This document shows positions 42,753 to 52,152 of a stretch of 64,000 bases of DNA, piece after piece. Below the pieces are notes generated by a model that saw only the letters and a program-made list of their open reading frames with translations, searched no databases and had not been told where the DNA came from. Within the stretch, counting starts at the first letter, position 1; each line of letters begins with the position of its first letter. A program made the translations under genes and the position numbers. Origin of the DNA: G963665495 sp963677785 (GTDB taxonomy: Bacteria; Desulfobacterota; Desulfovibrionia; Desulfovibrionales; Desulfovibrionaceae); contig CAXXDH010000003.1 in the NCBI GenBank assembly GCA_963677785.2, positions 1,178,001-1,242,000 on the forward strand, given 5' to 3'.

Positions 42753-44844
42753 TTTTCAAACTCACTGTTGCCATGGAGTTCAACCGGATGTCGCCCGGAA
42801 TTTCGGCCTGCGATATCACTGGCAGCGTGGGCAGGAAGCGCCGCAGCAGCTGCGACATGTGCGGCCGGACCATTGGCGTGGTCAGCAGTACGGGCTGCCC
42901 GTCCGTGGCCAGTCCGTTTTCGCTGGCTTCGTTGATTTTTTTGATAATCAGCTGGGCCGTGCCCGGATCCAGGGCCAAGTAAGCGCCGTGATCGGTCTGG
43001 CGCAGACTTTCCTGCAGCGTACGTTCCACACTCATATCCAAAGTAATTATGGGCAAAGCGCCGCTGCTGTCCAGATATTGTTTGACAATTGTTCGGGAAA
43101 GGCGCTCGCGGGCGTATTCCGTGAGCTGGTCCGGATCCTTGATGCTCTGTCCGACATCGGCCAGGGTTTCCACGATGGTCAGCAGATCGCGGATGGAGAC
43201 GTTTTCCTTGACCAGGTTCTGCAGCACCTTCTGCAGCGAACCAAGCTGCATGGTACCGGGTACGAGTTCTTCCACGGCCTTGGGCGCGGCCTTGGCGAGG
43301 TTGTCCAGCAAAGACTGGATTTCCTGGCGGCCGAGGAATTCGTGCAGATTGCGTTTGAAGACCTCGGTAAGGTGCGTGGCAATAACGGTGGACGGGTCGA
43401 CCACCGTGTAGCCGGCGAGCATGGCCTCCTCCTTGTGCGCTGCGGGAATCCACAGGGCGGGCAGGTTGAAGGCCGGTTCCTGTGTCGCAATGCCTTTGAT
43501 TCTGTGTTTCACATCGCCCGGATCCATGGCCAGGAAGTGATCGATGAGAATTTCCGCAGTGGCGACCTCATTGCCCTTGATCAGCACTGAATACTGCCCG
43601 GGCTTTAGCTGCAGATTGTCGCGCAGATGCAGGGACGGGACGATCACGCCCATGTCCAGGGCGAACTGGCGGCGGATGGAACGGATACGCGAGAGCAGGT
43701 TGCCGCTCTGGTTCTCGTCCACCAGTGGAATGAGTCCGTATCCCACTTCCAGCTCCAATACGTCAAGGGGCAGCAGGGATTGCACTTCTTCCGGCGAATC
43801 CAGGGCGGGTTCTTTGTTTTTTTGGGCCGTCTTTTCTTTTTCCTTGTCTTCTTTTTCCGGGCGCGTTCCCACCATGCGGGCGGCCAGAAAGAGCAGCGCG
43901 GAAAAGATCAGGAAGGGAACGGTGGGCATGCCGGGCACGATGCCGAAGATGACCAGTACGGCCGAGACCAGTTTGAGCGAACGTGAGTTGTAGGACAGCT
44001 GTCCGATGAATTCCTCGCCCATCTTGGCCTTGGAGGCGGAACGCGAAACAATGATACCGGCGGAGGTGGAAATGATCAGCGAGGGAATGGTGGAAACCAG
44101 GCCGTCGCCGATGGTCAGCAGCGTATAGGTGTGGGCGGCTTCCAGCCAGGTCATGTCCTTCTGGATGATGCCGATGAGGATGCCGCCGATGATGTTGATC
44201 ATGGTGATGAACAGGCCGGCTTTCACGTCACCTTGAACAAACTTGCCCGCACCGTCCATGGCGCCGTAGAAATCCGCTTCGCGGCGGATGGTTTCGCGGG
44301 TTTCCCTGGCTTCGTCCTCGGTAATCAGTCCTGCGTTCAGGTCGGCTTCAACGGCCATCTGTTTACCGGGCATGGCGTCCAGGGTAAAACGGGCCGCGAC
44401 TTCGCCGATACGCGTCGTACCGGCGACGATGACGACTTTGTTGAGGATGAACAGGATGACGAAAATGACCACGCCGATGAGAAAGTTGCCTCCCACCACG
44501 AATTCGCCGAAGGACTGAATAACCTCGCCGGCTGCGGAGGTGCCTTCCTCGCCGTGCATCAGGATCAGCCGGGTGGAGGCCACGTTCAGGGCCAGGCGCA
44601 GCATGGTCGTGACCAGCAACAGCGAGGGAAACACGGAAAATTCCATGGGACTGGTCATGAACATGGAGGTGATCAGGATCACCATGCTCAAAGAAATGCT
44701 CAGGCTGAGCATCATGTCCAAAAATATGGTGGGCAGGGGAACCAGCATGGTGAACAGAATAATCACCACGCCGCCGGCGAGCAGAATGTCGCCCTGCTTG
44801 GCAAACCTGTTGTAATCTATGGTGGGTAATGCAGGGCCTGGCAT
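42742..44844 (-). CDS. flhA: Flagellar export gate protein FlhA
   Basis: 700 residues, normal length. Eight membrane helices in residues about 20-325, with the conserved cytoplasmic FHIPEP-type loop region (FTLDAMPGKQMAVEADLNAG), then a large cytoplasmic domain to the end that docks chaperone-substrate pairs. LEVGYGLIPLVDENQSGNLL marks the start of the soluble domain. It forms the nonameric export gate ring driven by proton motive force. Confidence 0.96.
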   Translation of the reverse strand: MPGPALPTIDYNRFAKQGDILLAGGVVIILFTMLVPLPTIFLDMMLSLSISLSMVILITSMFMTSPMEFSVFPSLLLVTTMLRLALNVASTRLILMHGEEGTSAAGEVIQSFGEFVVGGNFLIGVVIFVILFILNKVVIVAGTTRIGEVAARFTLDAMPGKQMAVEADLNAGLITEDEARETRETIRREADFYGAMDGAGKFVQGDVKAGLFITMINIIGGILIGIIQKDMTWLEAAHTYTLLTIGDGLVSTIPSLIISTSAGIIVSRSASKAKMGEEFIGQLSYNSRSLKLVSAVLVIFGIVPGMPTVPFLIFSALLFLAARMVGTRPEKEDKEKEKTAQKNKEPALDSPEEVQSLLPLDVLELEVGYGLIPLVDENQSGNLLSRIRSIRRQFALDMGVIVPSLHLRDNLQLKPGQYSVLIKGNEVATAEILIDHFLAMDPGDVKHRIKGIATQEPAFNLPALWIPAAHKEEAMLAGYTVVDPSTVIATHLTEVFKRNLHEFLGRQEIQSLLDNLAKAAPKAVEELVPGTMQLGSLQKVLQNLVKENVSIRDLLTIVETLADVGQSIKDPDQLTEYARERLSRTIVKQYLDSSGALPIITLDMSVERTLQESLRQTDHGAYLALDPGTAQLIIKKINEASENGLATDGQPVLLTTPMVRPHMSQLLRRFLPTLPVISQAEIPGDIRLNSMATVSLKNAA

Positions 44845-44873
44845 ATTTTTGACACCTCGTCGGCTTGGTTGTC

Positions 44874-45953
44874 CTATCGCGTACGCCCGTTGGGACGCTT
44901 GAATTTATTGAGCGAAGCCAGAATCGAGGCCACGGCCTGGAACAATTCGGCCGGAATGGAGTCCCCGATTTCCAGTTGTTTATACAAAGCTTGTGCCAGC
45001 GGCTTGTTTTCCCGGATAGGAATGTTGTGTTCGCGGGCGACTTCCTTGATTTTCATGGCGAGATGGTCGGCGCCCTTGGCCAGGACAATGGGTGCCGGAG
45101 CCAGCAGCGGATCGTACTGCAGGGCCACGGCAAAGTGGGTCGGGTTGGTGATGACCACGTCGGCCTTTGGCACTTGTTGCATCATCCGCTTCATGCCCAC
45201 GGCCAGCATTTTCTGTTTCTGCTTTATTTTGATCTTGGGATCGCCTTCAGCCTGTTTGCGTTCGTCCTTGACCTCGTCCTTGGTCATTTTCAGGTTTTCG
45301 TTGTAGTCCCAGCGCGTATACCAGAGATCGGCCGCGGCGATGATGAACATGGGCACAATGGCGTAGACCACCATTTTGGCTCCTGTGGAGAGCAGATAGG
45401 CGCTGAGATGAAAGGCGTCCTGGTAGAACAGCGGGAGCAGATGGTCCATCTCCTGGCGGATGACGATGTAGGGCGCGATGCCTATAGCGATGGCCATGAG
45501 AATGCTCTTGCCCAGGCGGACAAAGGTGTTCAGGTTGAACATCATCCGTTTCAGGCCGCCGGCAAGGTCGAAGATCCGGCCGAATTTGGGATCAAACACC
45601 TTGGGCGCCCAGAGGCTGCCCACCTGCAGCCGGTTGGCCAGGTAGGCGATAAGCCCCATGAACAGCAGCATGGGCATGATCATTTTGGCGATCTGAACCA
45701 TGGTGGTCACCATCAGGGCGACCACGTCCTGCTTGCTGGGATTGAACTCGAAACAGACCGTAAAGAAATAGCGGTACGTTCCCATGAGGTAATCGGCCAG
45801 AAAGCTGATGTAGAAATACATGGCCGCCAACCCGGCCAGGATCACGAAGCTTTTCCCTACTTCCTGGGATTTCGGAACGTTGCCGTCTTCCCTGGCTTTT
45901 TTTATTCGTTTTTGGGTAGGGTCTTCTGTTCTACTCGGATCTTCCTGGGGCAT
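44874..45953 (-). CDS. flhB: Flagellar export switch protein FlhB
   Basis: 359 residues: N-terminal SRTEDPTQKRIKKAREDGNV, four membrane helices, and the cytoplasmic domain with the self-cleavage site NPTH in VVITNPTHFAVALQYD. Cleavage switches export from rod/hook to filament type. It lies 20 bp after fliR and 29 bp before flhA. Confidence 0.96.
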   Translation of the reverse strand: MPQEDPSRTEDPTQKRIKKAREDGNVPKSQEVGKSFVILAGLAAMYFYISFLADYLMGTYRYFFTVCFEFNPSKQDVVALMVTTMVQIAKMIMPMLLFMGLIAYLANRLQVGSLWAPKVFDPKFGRIFDLAGGLKRMMFNLNTFVRLGKSILMAIAIGIAPYIVIRQEMDHLLPLFYQDAFHLSAYLLSTGAKMVVYAIVPMFIIAAADLWYTRWDYNENLKMTKDEVKDERKQAEGDPKIKIKQKQKMLAVGMKRMMQQVPKADVVITNPTHFAVALQYDPLLAPAPIVLAKGADHLAMKIKEVAREHNIPIRENKPLAQALYKQLEIGDSIPAELFQAVASILASLNKFKRPNGRTR

Positions 45954-45973
45954 AGTACGCTACCTTGGCGGCT

Positions 45974-46753
45974 TCAGCTTGCCGCCCGCAAAATGTTGGT
46001 GAACATGGCTCCAAAATCATTGATATAATCGCGCATGTACATGGCAATGAGCGTGAACATGGACCCCAGGAACGAAAAGCCCACGGCGATTTTTAGCGGA
46101 AAACCAAGCATCAGCAGGTTCATCTGCGGGGCCGCGCGTCCGACCAGGGCCAGGGCCAGATCCACCAGAAACACGGCCGTAAGCACCGGCGCGGCGATTT
46201 TTACGGCCAGAACAAACAGCTGGCTGGAAAAGGACAGCATGCTGTCGGCGAGCAGCGGGGTGATCATCAATCCGCCCGGAGGGATGAGCTGAAAACTCTG
46301 GGCGAGCCCGGAAAGCAGATAGAGATGTCCGTCGAGTGTCAAAAAAGTAACCAGGGCAACCATGTATAAAAAATGCGAGGTCACGGCCACCTGGGTGCCC
46401 GTGTCCGGATCCATGACATTGACCATGGCAAAGCCCATGGAAAAGCCGATGATCTGGCCTCCGGTCTGGATTGCGGCGAAAATGATGCGTACCATCAATC
46501 CCAGTATCAGTCCCAGCAGCAGTTCGCTGATCAGCATGATGGTCAAGCCCAGCGGATGCGTCGGAAAAGCGATGTTTTTGAACCCCAAGGTATTGTAAAA
46601 CGTCAGACTCAGGATCAAGCACAAAGCTCCCTTGATGGTTTTGGGAATGCTTTCCCCACCAAAAAAAGGAAGCAAGAACAGAATCATAGCCACGCGGAGC
46701 ATGGTCAGCAAGAAGCCGAAGATCTGATCGTGATTAAAATTGAAGAGTTCCAT
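45974..46753 (-). CDS. fliR: Flagellar export protein FliR
   Basis: 259 residues, mostly hydrophobic with about six helices. MELFNFNHDQIFGFLLTMLR is a typical N-terminus, and GFSMGFAMVNVMDPDTGTQV the conserved FliR segment. Part of the FliPQR export core. It is first in the visible flagellar operon; the 193-bp gap to the bactofilin gene probably holds the promoter. Confidence 0.95.
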   Translation of the reverse strand: MELFNFNHDQIFGFLLTMLRVAMILFLLPFFGGESIPKTIKGALCLILSLTFYNTLGFKNIAFPTHPLGLTIMLISELLLGLILGLMVRIIFAAIQTGGQIIGFSMGFAMVNVMDPDTGTQVAVTSHFLYMVALVTFLTLDGHLYLLSGLAQSFQLIPPGGLMITPLLADSMLSFSSQLFVLAVKIAAPVLTAVFLVDLALALVGRAAPQMNLLMLGFPLKIAVGFSFLGSMFTLIAMYMRDYINDFGAMFTNILRAAS

Positions 46754-46946
46754 GGCCCTGTGATTAGCAAATTATGGGCCAAGATTTCAACTGATTGCGG
46801 TCAAGCCTGTGGGCCTGGTATACAAAGCGCGCGCAGAGACACATTGGCGGCGCGTCGGCGGATAACGGGTACGGATAGGGTGCGTAGACCGGAACGAGAA
46901 AAATCCGGCCCGGTGAGGCCAGGGAAGTAGCCCGGCCGTCGGTGCG

Positions 46947-47333
46947 TCAGGTCTTTTTCAGAGCCTTCATGCGGATTTCGCCTTCGAGGCTGGCGCCTTC
47001 CTCAACTTCGAGAGCCGGAGTCTCAAGGTTGCCTGTCATGACGGCGCTCTTGTACAGGGTGATTTTTTGCCTGGCGCTGACTTCGCCGGAGATAGTGCCT
47101 GCGGATTTGAGCTCGGAAACGTTGATCTTACCGGAAACATCTCCTTTTTCTCCGATGACGAGGGTGCCGCCGGAGGTGATGTCGCCGATGAGCTTGCCGG
47201 TGATCTGGGCAATGCCTGTGAATTCGAAGTGGCCTTCGAATACGGTGCCCTCACCGATATAGGCGTTGATACCAACGTTTTTCTGCGAGTTTTTTTCAGG
47301 CGATTCAATTTTTTTCTTGCCGCCAAAGGCCAT
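46947..47333 (-). CDS. Bactofilin
   Basis: 128 residues; the polymer-forming DUF583 domain occupies most of it, with repeating short beta steps (IGEGTVFEGHFEFTGIAQIT, GKLIGDITSGGTLVIGEKGD, VSGKINVSELKSAGTISGEV). The short charged N-terminus and the helix core fit a cytoskeletal filament that can locate proteins at the pole or membrane. Its place between fliR and tyrS suggests, but does not prove, a link with polar flagellum assembly. Confidence 0.92.
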   Translation of the reverse strand: MAFGGKKKIESPEKNSQKNVGINAYIGEGTVFEGHFEFTGIAQITGKLIGDITSGGTLVIGEKGDVSGKINVSELKSAGTISGEVSARQKITLYKSAVMTGNLETPALEVEEGASLEGEIRMKALKKT

Positions 47334-47394
47334 GGGTCGCCTCCTTGCCGGATACCCTCCGGCAGACGTGGTCGTGTGTGTCAGCTATTGCTTA

Positions 47395-48588
47395 TCATCG
47401 TATGCGTAATTTTAAAAATCTTTTTTTGCCCAGTTTGATGACATATTCGCCGGGCTCCAGAGGGGTTTCACCGTCCGAAGACTTTTCGCCGTCTACGGAG
47501 AGGGCTCCCTGTTTGATCAGCCGCCTGGCCTCGCCGCGCGATGCGCACAGGCCCGAGGCGTCCAGAAAATTCACCGGTTTGCTCGCGTCGCCCTGATCCG
47601 CCTCGAATTCGGGCATGTCGTCCGGCAGCTTCCCCTGGGCGAAAACCCGGTTGAATTCCGCCACGGCGTTTTTTCCCGCGTCCGCGCCGTGGTAGCGGGC
47701 GGTGATCTCGCAGGCCAGCAGCTCTTTGGCTTTTTTGGGATGCAGCTCGCCGGACTGTACGTCCTGCTTTAACCCGGCTATTTCCTCAAGGCCTTTGTCC
47801 GAGAGCAGTTCGTAGTAGCGCCACATCAGGTCGTCGGAAATGGACATGAGCTTGCCGAACATGTCCGTGGGCTCGTCTTCGATCCCCACGTAATTGCCCA
47901 GGGATTTGCTCATCTTGTTGACGCCGTCCAGGCCTTCCAGCAGGGGCATGGTCAGAATGCACTGCGGCTCCTGGCCGTATTGGTTCTGCAGCGTACGGCC
48001 CATGAGCAGGTTGAACTTCTGGTCCGTACCGCCCAGCTCGACGTCGGCTTTAAGGGCGACCGAGTCGTAGCCCTGTACCAGAGGGTAAAGAAATTCGTGG
48101 ATGGAGATGGGCCGGTTTTCATTGTACCGTTTATGAAAGTCATCGCGTTCGAGCATCCGGGCCACGGTGTAGCGCGAGCAGAGCGAAACAAAATCCGATG
48201 CGGAAAAAGCGTTCATCCAGGTGGAGTTGAAGGCGATTTCGGTCTTGTCCGGATCAAGGATTTTGAAAATCTGCTGTTTGTAGGTCTCGGCATTGTCCAG
48301 AATCTGCTCCCTGGTCAGGGGAGGACGGGTTTCATTTTTGCCGGTGGGATCACCGATCATGCCGGTGAAATCACCAATAAGAAAAATCACCTGGTGGCCG
48401 AGCTCCTGAAAATGTTTGAGCTTCTGGATCAGAACCGTATGGCCGAGATGCAGGTCCGGCGCCGTGGGGTCGAAACCTGCCTTGATGCGGAGCGGTGCGC
48501 CGCGCTGGAGTTTCTTGACGAGTTCTTCCTGGTCGATAAATTCAACAGCACCACGCATGATGTGCTGCAAAGTCGCATTCATATCCAT
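47395..48588 (-). CDS. tyrS: Tyrosyl-tRNA synthetase
   Basis: 397 residues. Class I signatures HLGH at residues 47-50 and KMSKS at 225-229, GGTDQKFNLLMGR and a C-terminal S4-type RNA-binding end (ASGLCASRGEARRLIKQGAL). The length and KMSKS form fit the shorter TyrZ-like type. It charges tRNA-Tyr in the cytoplasm. Confidence 0.97.
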   Translation of the reverse strand: MDMNATLQHIMRGAVEFIDQEELVKKLQRGAPLRIKAGFDPTAPDLHLGHTVLIQKLKHFQELGHQVIFLIGDFTGMIGDPTGKNETRPPLTREQILDNAETYKQQIFKILDPDKTEIAFNSTWMNAFSASDFVSLCSRYTVARMLERDDFHKRYNENRPISIHEFLYPLVQGYDSVALKADVELGGTDQKFNLLMGRTLQNQYGQEPQCILTMPLLEGLDGVNKMSKSLGNYVGIEDEPTDMFGKLMSISDDLMWRYYELLSDKGLEEIAGLKQDVQSGELHPKKAKELLACEITARYHGADAGKNAVAEFNRVFAQGKLPDDMPEFEADQGDASKPVNFLDASGLCASRGEARRLIKQGALSVDGEKSSDGETPLEPGEYVIKLGKKRFLKLRIR

Positions 48589-48662
48589 GTATGTTATCCG
48601 AGAAAGGGTTGCTTTTCAGGTGCGGCGGCCCGAAGCAGGCAAAACCGTCGCGACCAGGTTGG

Positions 48663-49445
48663 TTATTCCTCAGCGTATCGAAACAATTCAATTTTTTCTG
48701 CGCGGCCCGTATCCGCCGAGAGATCCATGAGCACGCCGCACAAAAGCACTTTTCCTCTGGCGGGCACAAAGCGCGTGGGCAGGGCGCTGACAAAACGCTC
48801 CAGAACGGCTTCGCATTCCATGCCCAGTACGGAATCTTCCACGCCACACATGCCGGCGTCCGTCACTGTCGCCGTGCCGCCGGACAGAATGCGCGCATCG
48901 TTGGTCTGCACGTGTGTGTGGGTCCCAAGAACCGCACTTACTCTGCCATCCAGGTAATAGGCAAGCGCTATTTTTTCCGAAGTGGCTTCGGCGTGAAAAT
49001 CCACGATGCGCAATACAACGTCCGCAGGCAGTTCCTCGATCAGATTATCCATGGTCCGGAACGGGCAATTCAGCGGATCCATGTAGGTCCGGCCGAGCAC
49101 ATTGCAGACCGCGACACGCTGCCCGTTCTGCGCCGTAACCACCACACTCCCGGATCCGGGCGCACTGGGCGGGTAGTTGGCCGGACGCAGCAGGCGCTCT
49201 TCCGTGTCGAGGTAGTGGTAAACCTCTTTGTAGCGCCAGATATGGTTGCCCGCAGTCAACACGTCCACACCCGCAGCGAACAGGTCGCGCGCGTTTTTGG
49301 GGATGAGCCCGATGCCTCCGGAGGCGTTCTCGCCGTTTGCCACCACAAAATCCAGCACCAAGGATTTCCGCAGTTCGGGCAGAACCTTGAGTACGTATTT
49401 GCGGCCGGACTGGGCCATGATGTCGCCTAAAAACAGAACACGCAT
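48663..49445 (-). CDS. YmdB/TIGR00282-type metallophosphoesterase
   Basis: 260 residues from ATG 49445, with GGGAGC ahead; the longer open frame to 49625 lacks support. Metal ligands are visible in VLFLGDIMAQSGRK, NGENASGG, LTAGNHIW and LGTHTHVQTND. Family members hydrolyse 2',3'-cyclic nucleotides and affect biofilm or motility decisions in Bacillus. It lies 74 bp upstream of tyrS on the same strand. Confidence 0.9.
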   Translation of the reverse strand: MRVLFLGDIMAQSGRKYVLKVLPELRKSLVLDFVVANGENASGGIGLIPKNARDLFAAGVDVLTAGNHIWRYKEVYHYLDTEERLLRPANYPPSAPGSGSVVVTAQNGQRVAVCNVLGRTYMDPLNCPFRTMDNLIEELPADVVLRIVDFHAEATSEKIALAYYLDGRVSAVLGTHTHVQTNDARILSGGTATVTDAGMCGVEDSVLGMECEAVLERFVSALPTRFVPARGKVLLCGVLMDLSADTGRAEKIELFRYAEE

Positions 49446-49606
49446 ACTTGCTCCCATGCTGCCTGGGAGTACCAGCCCTTCCGCAGGCTTTGGCACTGTA
49501 GCCGTTGCAGCCGTTCTAAGCAAGTGTAAGGCTTCACTTGTAGCTGCTTTTTTATACGCAGGAAAGCTGCATCGCGAAGGCGAACTGATTTTTTTATTTA
49601 CGTTAG

Positions 49607-49647
49607 CAAAACAGACAAATAACAAATTTGTTTTTTTGTCTGTTTTG
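49607..49647. promoter_or_regulatory. 13-bp perfect inverted repeat between divergent genes
   Basis: CAAAACAGACAAA (49607-49619) and TTTGTCTGTTTTG (49635-49647) are exact inverted copies, 15 bp apart, in the gap between the divergent YmdB-type gene and the Cache protein gene. It could be an operator or an RNA hairpin. The rest of this 500-bp gap shows only a promoter-like site. Confidence 0.5.
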
Positions 49648-49780
49648 TTACACTATGTGCCAGGTTGATGACGTTTCTCATTATTATTGTTTTTACAATA
49701 AGATAAGAGGGAATGGTTGTATTTTGAGACCGCTGGTCACTGCGGCTAAACTGAAGTTATATTTCTGTACGGTGCTTATA

Positions 49781-49809
49781 TTGACAAATTGGTAAAAATT
49801 ATGTTTAAA
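49781..49809 (+). promoter_or_regulatory. Sigma-70-type promoter candidate for the Cache protein gene
   Basis: Consensus TTGACA (49781-49786), 17-bp spacer, TTTAAA (49804-49809), giving a leader of about 135 nt to the start at 49950. Confidence 0.45.
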
Positions 49810-49949
49810 AAAGTTGTTACTGTCCGTAAGCGGGTGGGGACTCTTGAAGACGGCAGTAAACAGCATGGGACACTACCTGCTGTTGTTGTAAGCAGACTAT
49901 AAAGGTAGGATATTTTTGACGACAGACTCTAGAACAAAGGGGGGTGCCT

Positions 49950-52073
49950 GTGAACCTCAATACCGTAGCGCAGCACAAGGGATCGTTGCTTCGCTCCATG
50001 CCTGAAGTTGTCAACTACACATCGTCTTTTCGTTCAATAAACAAACGCTGGGATGGCGCCATCACCGCGGGCATGATTGAAACAGGCCGCATGGACGATG
50101 AAGCGTCCAGACTTTTTGCTCCGCTGATTCAGGACATGGGGTCCACAAAAAACAGATACAGCGACATTCAGAACAGGCTGGTGGACGCCATCATGCTTGA
50201 GATGGCCAAGAAGGTCATTATCGAAGTCAAAGACGCGGCTCAATTCGCCATCAACATTCTCAAACGCAATCTTTTCGAACGTACGGCCGATGTGGGCTAC
50301 CTGGCGACGGATGCGGAAATCATCAAACTTCTGCAGCTGGCCCGGGAAACGGACGACGTCCAGGTTCTGGCCGAAGAGAGCGAGCGTATCCGCCACCGCT
50401 TGGCCGAATACCAGTACGAGTATACGGTCTATGATGAGATCCTGGTGCTGGACACCGAAGGAAACGTACGCGCCAATTTATCCCCGGAGAATACCGTCCG
50501 CTTTTCCAATGATCCATGCCTGCAGCAGGCCCAGGACATCAATTTGCACGGTACGCAGGATGCAGACAAGTTCGTCGAGATTCTGCGGGAAACCGATCTG
50601 CATCCCCGGCCGGGAAAAAGCCTGGTCTACGCGCAGAAAATCGAAGACCCGGAGTCTCTCCAATCCTTGGGAACACTGTGTTTGTGCTTCAATTTCGAGC
50701 AGGAAGTGGAGAGCATCTTCAGGGATCTGCACCAGGGCAACGAGCGAATGACGCTGGCTTTTCTGGATGAGGACGGCAGCGTGCTCTGTTCCAACAACGG
50801 GGAATTGCTGCCGGCGGGTGAAAAGGTGGTCACGGATGCGGACGCGGAATTCAGAATCATTAGCGTCAAAAACCGGCAATACCTGGCCAATACCTCTCTT
50901 ACCAAAGGATACCAGGGTTTTTTCGGGCTGGCCTGGTACGGCCTGGCCATGGTGGAAGTACGGGCCGCCTTTTCCCAGGAAGGCGGGGAAAAAGGCCTCG
51001 ATGCAGACCTGTTGCGGAAGCTGAGGAGCTTTTCCAAGGAACTGACCGGGATAAAGGACGAATCCGACGGATTGCTGGCGGACATGAAGCTGGACAGTAT
51101 CAACGGCCAGGTCAAAGCCGCCAAATACAAGGCGGACGGATTTGTGGAAGTGCTTCGCTTTGTGGATTGGATCGGGGACGAAATCGACGGCTTGCTCTCG
51201 CAGGCCATCAAAAATTTGCAGCGGACCGTTGTGACTTCGCTGTTCAACGACCTACAGTTTCGCGCTTTCAAAGGCAACAATATTGCCGACCGCAACCTGT
51301 ACGAACGGGCCAACGATGTCTGCTGGTGGGCCCTTACGCCGCTTTTCCGCAATCTGCTGGCAAAAAACGAAACTCAGGGGCTCACCGAGGACGAACGCCA
51401 GAGTCTCACGGACAACCTGCAATACATCAACGACCTCTATACGCCCTATCTGCGCCTGGTGCTGGCCGATTCCAACGGCGAGGTCATTGCTTTGTCCGAT
51501 CCGCCTGAAGAGCTTGAGGAGCGGCTTGCGGACGAGAGCCTGCCCCAGGGCCAGGAGTTCGTGGGCATGCAGCTGGATACCGCTTTCGTGAACAAGGCCC
51601 TGTCTTTGCCCTCCAGCAAGGACTACTGCGTTTCGGCTTTTGAGCCCAGCGTACTCTATGGCGGACGGCCCACGTACGTTTACAGCACCGCGGTACGCAG
51701 TCCGGAAGATGCGGGGCAGACCGTGGGCGTGATACAGATCGTGTTCGATTCCGAGCCGCAATTTCTGGACATGTTGCACGCAGTGCTTCCCCATGACGAA
51801 AACAAGGAAATACAGCACGGAAGTTTTGGCGTTTTTGCGGACCGGGGAAAAAAAGTCATCTCCTCCTCTTCCTCGGCTTATGCGCCCGGCGATCTGCTGC
51901 CTTTGCCCGATACGCTTTTTCATGGCGAACAGGGCGAGCGCCAATCCTCGGTGGTAGAACTAAACGGGCGCTATTTCACTGTGGGACAGCAGGTTTCGGC
52001 GGGCTACCGCGAGTACAAATGCAGCGACGGCTACGTCAATGACGTCATCTGTCTGATATTTATTCTTATTTGA
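49950..52073 (+). CDS. Soluble Cache-type sensory protein without output domain
   Basis: 707 residues from GTG 49950 (GGGGGG just before it); GTG 49944 is an alternative. No signal peptide or membrane helix is present. Two Cache-like units seem to be arranged in tandem: residues about 105-315 (YTVYDEILVLDTEGNVRANL, MTLAFLDEDGSVLCSNN, GYQGFFGLAWYGLA) and about 480-700 (YTPYLRLVLADSNGEVIALS, QTVGVIQIVFDSEPQFLDML), linked by a helical part that recalls a receptor signalling stalk (DSINGQVKAAKYKADGFVEV). The N-terminal part is helical. It may be a cytosolic chemotaxis accessory sensor. Cache units are normally extracytoplasmic, so this is unusual. It is convergent with gltX across a shared terminator. 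Confidence 0.75.
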   Translation: MNLNTVAQHKGSLLRSMPEVVNYTSSFRSINKRWDGAITAGMIETGRMDDEASRLFAPLIQDMGSTKNRYSDIQNRLVDAIMLEMAKKVIIEVKDAAQFAINILKRNLFERTADVGYLATDAEIIKLLQLARETDDVQVLAEESERIRHRLAEYQYEYTVYDEILVLDTEGNVRANLSPENTVRFSNDPCLQQAQDINLHGTQDADKFVEILRETDLHPRPGKSLVYAQKIEDPESLQSLGTLCLCFNFEQEVESIFRDLHQGNERMTLAFLDEDGSVLCSNNGELLPAGEKVVTDADAEFRIISVKNRQYLANTSLTKGYQGFFGLAWYGLAMVEVRAAFSQEGGEKGLDADLLRKLRSFSKELTGIKDESDGLLADMKLDSINGQVKAAKYKADGFVEVLRFVDWIGDEIDGLLSQAIKNLQRTVVTSLFNDLQFRAFKGNNIADRNLYERANDVCWWALTPLFRNLLAKNETQGLTEDERQSLTDNLQYINDLYTPYLRLVLADSNGEVIALSDPPEELEERLADESLPQGQEFVGMQLDTAFVNKALSLPSSKDYCVSAFEPSVLYGGRPTYVYSTAVRSPEDAGQTVGVIQIVFDSEPQFLDMLHAVLPHDENKEIQHGSFGVFADRGKKVISSSSSAYAPGDLLPLPDTLFHGEQGERQSSVVELNGRYFTVGQQVSAGYREYKCSDGYVNDVICLIFILI

Positions 52074-52099
52074 CCAGCGATGCGTTTGCAAACGCAAAA

Positions 52100-52133
52100 A
52101 AACGGGCCGGGTGCAAGCGCAACCGGCCCGTTT
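52100..52133. terminator. Bidirectional terminator between the Cache gene and gltX
   Basis: AAACGGGCCGG (52100-52110) pairs with CCGGCCCGTTT (52123-52133). The A-run at 52096-52102 gives a T-run for gltX transcripts on the minus strand; the plus side has TTTGCTTT. A 16-bp palindrome TGCGTTTGCAAACGCA lies next to it at 52081. Confidence 0.85.
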
Positions 52134-52152
52134 GCTTTAATAAAAAAACGGT

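Noticed and set aside
49480..49510. Sigma-54-type site TGGCAC with TTGC
   Set aside because: The spacing between the GG and GC elements is too long for a -24/-12 promoter.
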